Below are positions 62,749 through 64,000 of a stretch of DNA of 64,000 nucleotides, one piece after another. Source of the stretch: QIJE01 sp048541835 (GTDB taxonomy: Bacteria > SZUA-79 > Acidulodesulfobacterales > Acidulodesulfobacteraceae); contig NZ_JBLEOY010000001.1 of NCBI RefSeq assembly GCF_048541835.1, forward strand, positions 434,001-498,000. Reading direction: 5' to 3'. The position numbers and the translations under genes are program-made. Under the pieces are notes generated by a model, which was not told the DNA's origin, did no database searches, and saw only the letters and a list, made by a program, of their open reading frames with translations. How positions within the stretch are numbered: position 1 is the stretch's first letter; the number at the start of each line of letters is the position of its first letter.

Positions 62749-63858
62749 TCAGTCTATATCCATCATAAGATACACGGCAAAGGATAAAAATATAATATTC
62801 GCCATAAATGCAGCCAACAAGGGATTAAGTTGCGCCGACTCCCCAAGCGATAGGGCTATGGAATTTATAATCCACCAGGCAAACGCAAACGCTAAACTTA
62901 TGCCCACGGAAATAGGAGAATTGCCTTTACTGCCGAGTATAAGCCCTATAGAAATTCCGATAAGTATAAGTATTAAGTTGACAACGGGATAGGATAGTTT
63001 GGAGTAATAATCGGTCAAGATATAGTTTAAACCCGACCCTGATTTTTTTGCGACGGCAATCATTCTTGAAAGATTTATTATGGATAAAAATTCCGGCTTT
63101 AATTTGTACGACCTAAAAAAGTTTAAATTCAAATAGATTGGAATCTCAACCGATTTGATACTCTTTTCGGAAAAAACAGCTTTATTTTTATTTGTAAAAT
63201 TAAACCTTACTTCGCGTACGCCTGTTAACTCAAGGCCTTTTTTACTGAAATAACCCACTTTTGCGATATATCTCTTGTTTAGTATGAATTTATCGTTAAA
63301 AATATATATGTTGACCCCTTTTATCGTTTTAGAAGTCGGCTCCATAGTCTTAGCGGTAATAATACTGTGTTTATAATGAATAAATATATTTTTGGTCCTA
63401 TATTGATATACGGAACCGATATTGTAAGTCTTATTCTTGTTGATATACCTCTGCATAACAACGCTTCGCAATATGTTAGACCTTACTACTATAAAATTAG
63501 AAAGCAAAAAAGCAAAAACAGATATTACCGCCCCTAAGACGATTAGCGGTAGAAAAAACCTAAACATGCTCAAACCGGAAGATTTTACCGCCGTTATTTC
63601 ATTATTCTTGTTAAAAAACGAAATAGAAAGCAGTGTCGCAAGAAGAACCGCCAACGGAAGCATCCGATATGTTATTTCCGGCAGTTTATAAATGAAATAA
63701 AGAATGACATACCTAAGTTCAGGGGCATGCTCGGTAAAAGTGCCTATATTGGAAATAAAATCCACTATTACGTAAAAAGCCGCTAAACTTATAATAGCTA
63801 TAATGAAATGTTTTAAAAATTCGCTTAATAAATATCTTTGCAGTATCTTAATCTTCAT
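62749..63858 (-). CDS. lptG: LPS export permease LptG (YjgQ family)
   Basis: 369 residues: helices at about 13-33, 60-80, 95-120, then a periplasmic jellyroll-like domain (about 130-270), then three C-terminal helices. Family marks: LLSEFLKHF at the N-terminus and LPLAVLLATLLSISFFNKNNEITA (in part LLATLLSISFFNKNNEITA) with KSSGLSMFR. It is part of the ABC transporter that extracts LPS for transport to the outer membrane. 49 bases after the end of lptF. Confidence 0.92.
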   Translation of the reverse strand: MKIKILQRYLLSEFLKHFIIAIISLAAFYVIVDFISNIGTFTEHAPELRYVILYFIYKLPEITYRMLPLAVLLATLLSISFFNKNNEITAVKSSGLSMFRFFLPLIVLGAVISVFAFLLSNFIVVRSNILRSVVMQRYINKNKTYNIGSVYQYRTKNIFIHYKHSIITAKTMEPTSKTIKGVNIYIFNDKFILNKRYIAKVGYFSKKGLELTGVREVRFNFTNKNKAVFSEKSIKSVEIPIYLNLNFFRSYKLKPEFLSIINLSRMIAVAKKSGSGLNYILTDYYSKLSYPVVNLILILIGISIGLILGSKGNSPISVGISLAFAFAWWIINSIALSLGESAQLNPLLAAFMANIIFLSFAVYLMMDID

Positions 63859-63907
63859 AAATTTATTATCGCCATATTACATTTGGATTAAAACCGTTTA
63901 TTTATAT

Positions 63908-64000
63908 TTATTGCCTTAGAAATGCCTTTGTATATAATATAATTCCCAAAACGACGAGGAATAAATCCGCTCCCCATGTGCCTATAAAGGGATCAAGCTG
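63908..64000 (-). CDS. lptF: LptF-like permease, C-terminal end only
   Basis: A frame open from the right edge reads 30 residues to a TAA at 63908-63910: DPFIGTWGADLFLVVLGIIL followed by YTKAFLRQ. This is one transmembrane helix plus short tail, the usual end of LptF, and the gene lies directly upstream of lptG in the same direction. The bulk of the gene is beyond the window, so the assignment rests on context and this short end. Confidence 0.65.
   Translation of the reverse strand, partial: QLDPFIGTWGADLFLVVLGIILYTKAFLRQ

Noticed and set aside
1..64000. Mobile elements, CRISPR arrays, tRNA or rRNA genes, defence islands
   Set aside because: I found no transposase or integrase, no spaced direct-repeat array, no cloverleaf in the gaps and no known defence gene; the gaps are short and mostly carry promoters or terminators.

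Overview
The window is a dense, AT-rich stretch of a Gram-negative bacterial chromosome. It carries conserved housekeeping genes plus a few accessory genes. Evidence for an outer membrane is direct: an LptF/LptG pair, an outer-membrane barrel protein and NtrYX. The order rpsB-tsf-pyrH-frr-uppS-cdsA-dxr, System II cytochrome c maturation (ResB/CcsA), an archaeal-type pyruvoyl arginine decarboxylase and sigma-54 promoters suggest Deltaproteobacteria in the broad sense (Desulfobacterota or a neighbouring low-GC lineage). That placement is inference; no rRNA is present to confirm it. I see no tRNA or rRNA gene, no CRISPR array, no insertion sequence and no prophage.

Layout. Bases 1-8038 (minus strand): the start of a nitrilase-family amidase, typA, a cold-shock gene, then a run toward rlmB comprising a repeat-bearing lipoprotein, an EnvC-like coiled-coil protein, ctpA, a divergent polysaccharide deacetylase, pyrF and rlmB. 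Bases 8136-10319 (plus strand): thiE-ftsE-ftsX, overlapping. Bases 10348-35695 (minus): cobQ with a GAF/HD-GYP protein, accA, dnaE-guaA-guaB, a Ppx/GppA phosphatase with a gamma-carbonic anhydrase-like protein, the dxr-to-rpsB translation and lipid cluster, a polysaccharide deacetylase, argJ-secA, pmbA and the PEP-synthase/PPDK regulator, ending with a rhodanese at 36080. Bases 36081-37300: a 500-bp regulatory region and a lone type IV pilin gene. Bases 37334-41306: small membrane proteins, then two glycosyltransferases and a flippase-like membrane protein. Bases 41523-44198: the polyamine module pdaD-speB-speE, then a HIT protein. Bases 44337-46346: an orphan NtrB-like kinase, a zinc-ribbon membrane protein and a DciA-like protein. 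Bases 46361-51279 (minus): hrcA-grpE-dnaK-dnaJ under a CIRCE operator. Bases 51441-55036 (plus): resB, ccsA and a DUF1015 gene. Bases 55113-61885 (minus): a sigma-54-driven operon barrel protein-glnK-amtB, preceded by ntrY-ntrX. Bases 61957-64000: a metallo-beta-lactamase-fold hydrolase, lptG and the end of lptF.

How the genes fit together. Three regulatory circuits can be read from the DNA: HrcA/CIRCE control of the chaperones; a consensus sigma-54 promoter in front of the ammonium operon with NtrY/NtrX encoded just upstream; and a pilin leader with a sigma-70 promoter, a sigma-54 promoter and three copies of the inverted repeat TGACA-N5-TGTCA. Several genes have a good -10 box so close to the start codon that their mRNAs may be leaderless (resB most clearly). 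TTG starts are unusually frequent, including in essential genes.

I did not find a clear new defence or mobile system. The points most worth following are the EnvC-like protein without a LytM domain, split from ftsEX by an inversion; the pilin control region; the cysteine-rich GAF/HD-GYP protein; the glycosyltransferase/flippase cluster; and the histone-like lysine-alanine repeat lipoprotein.
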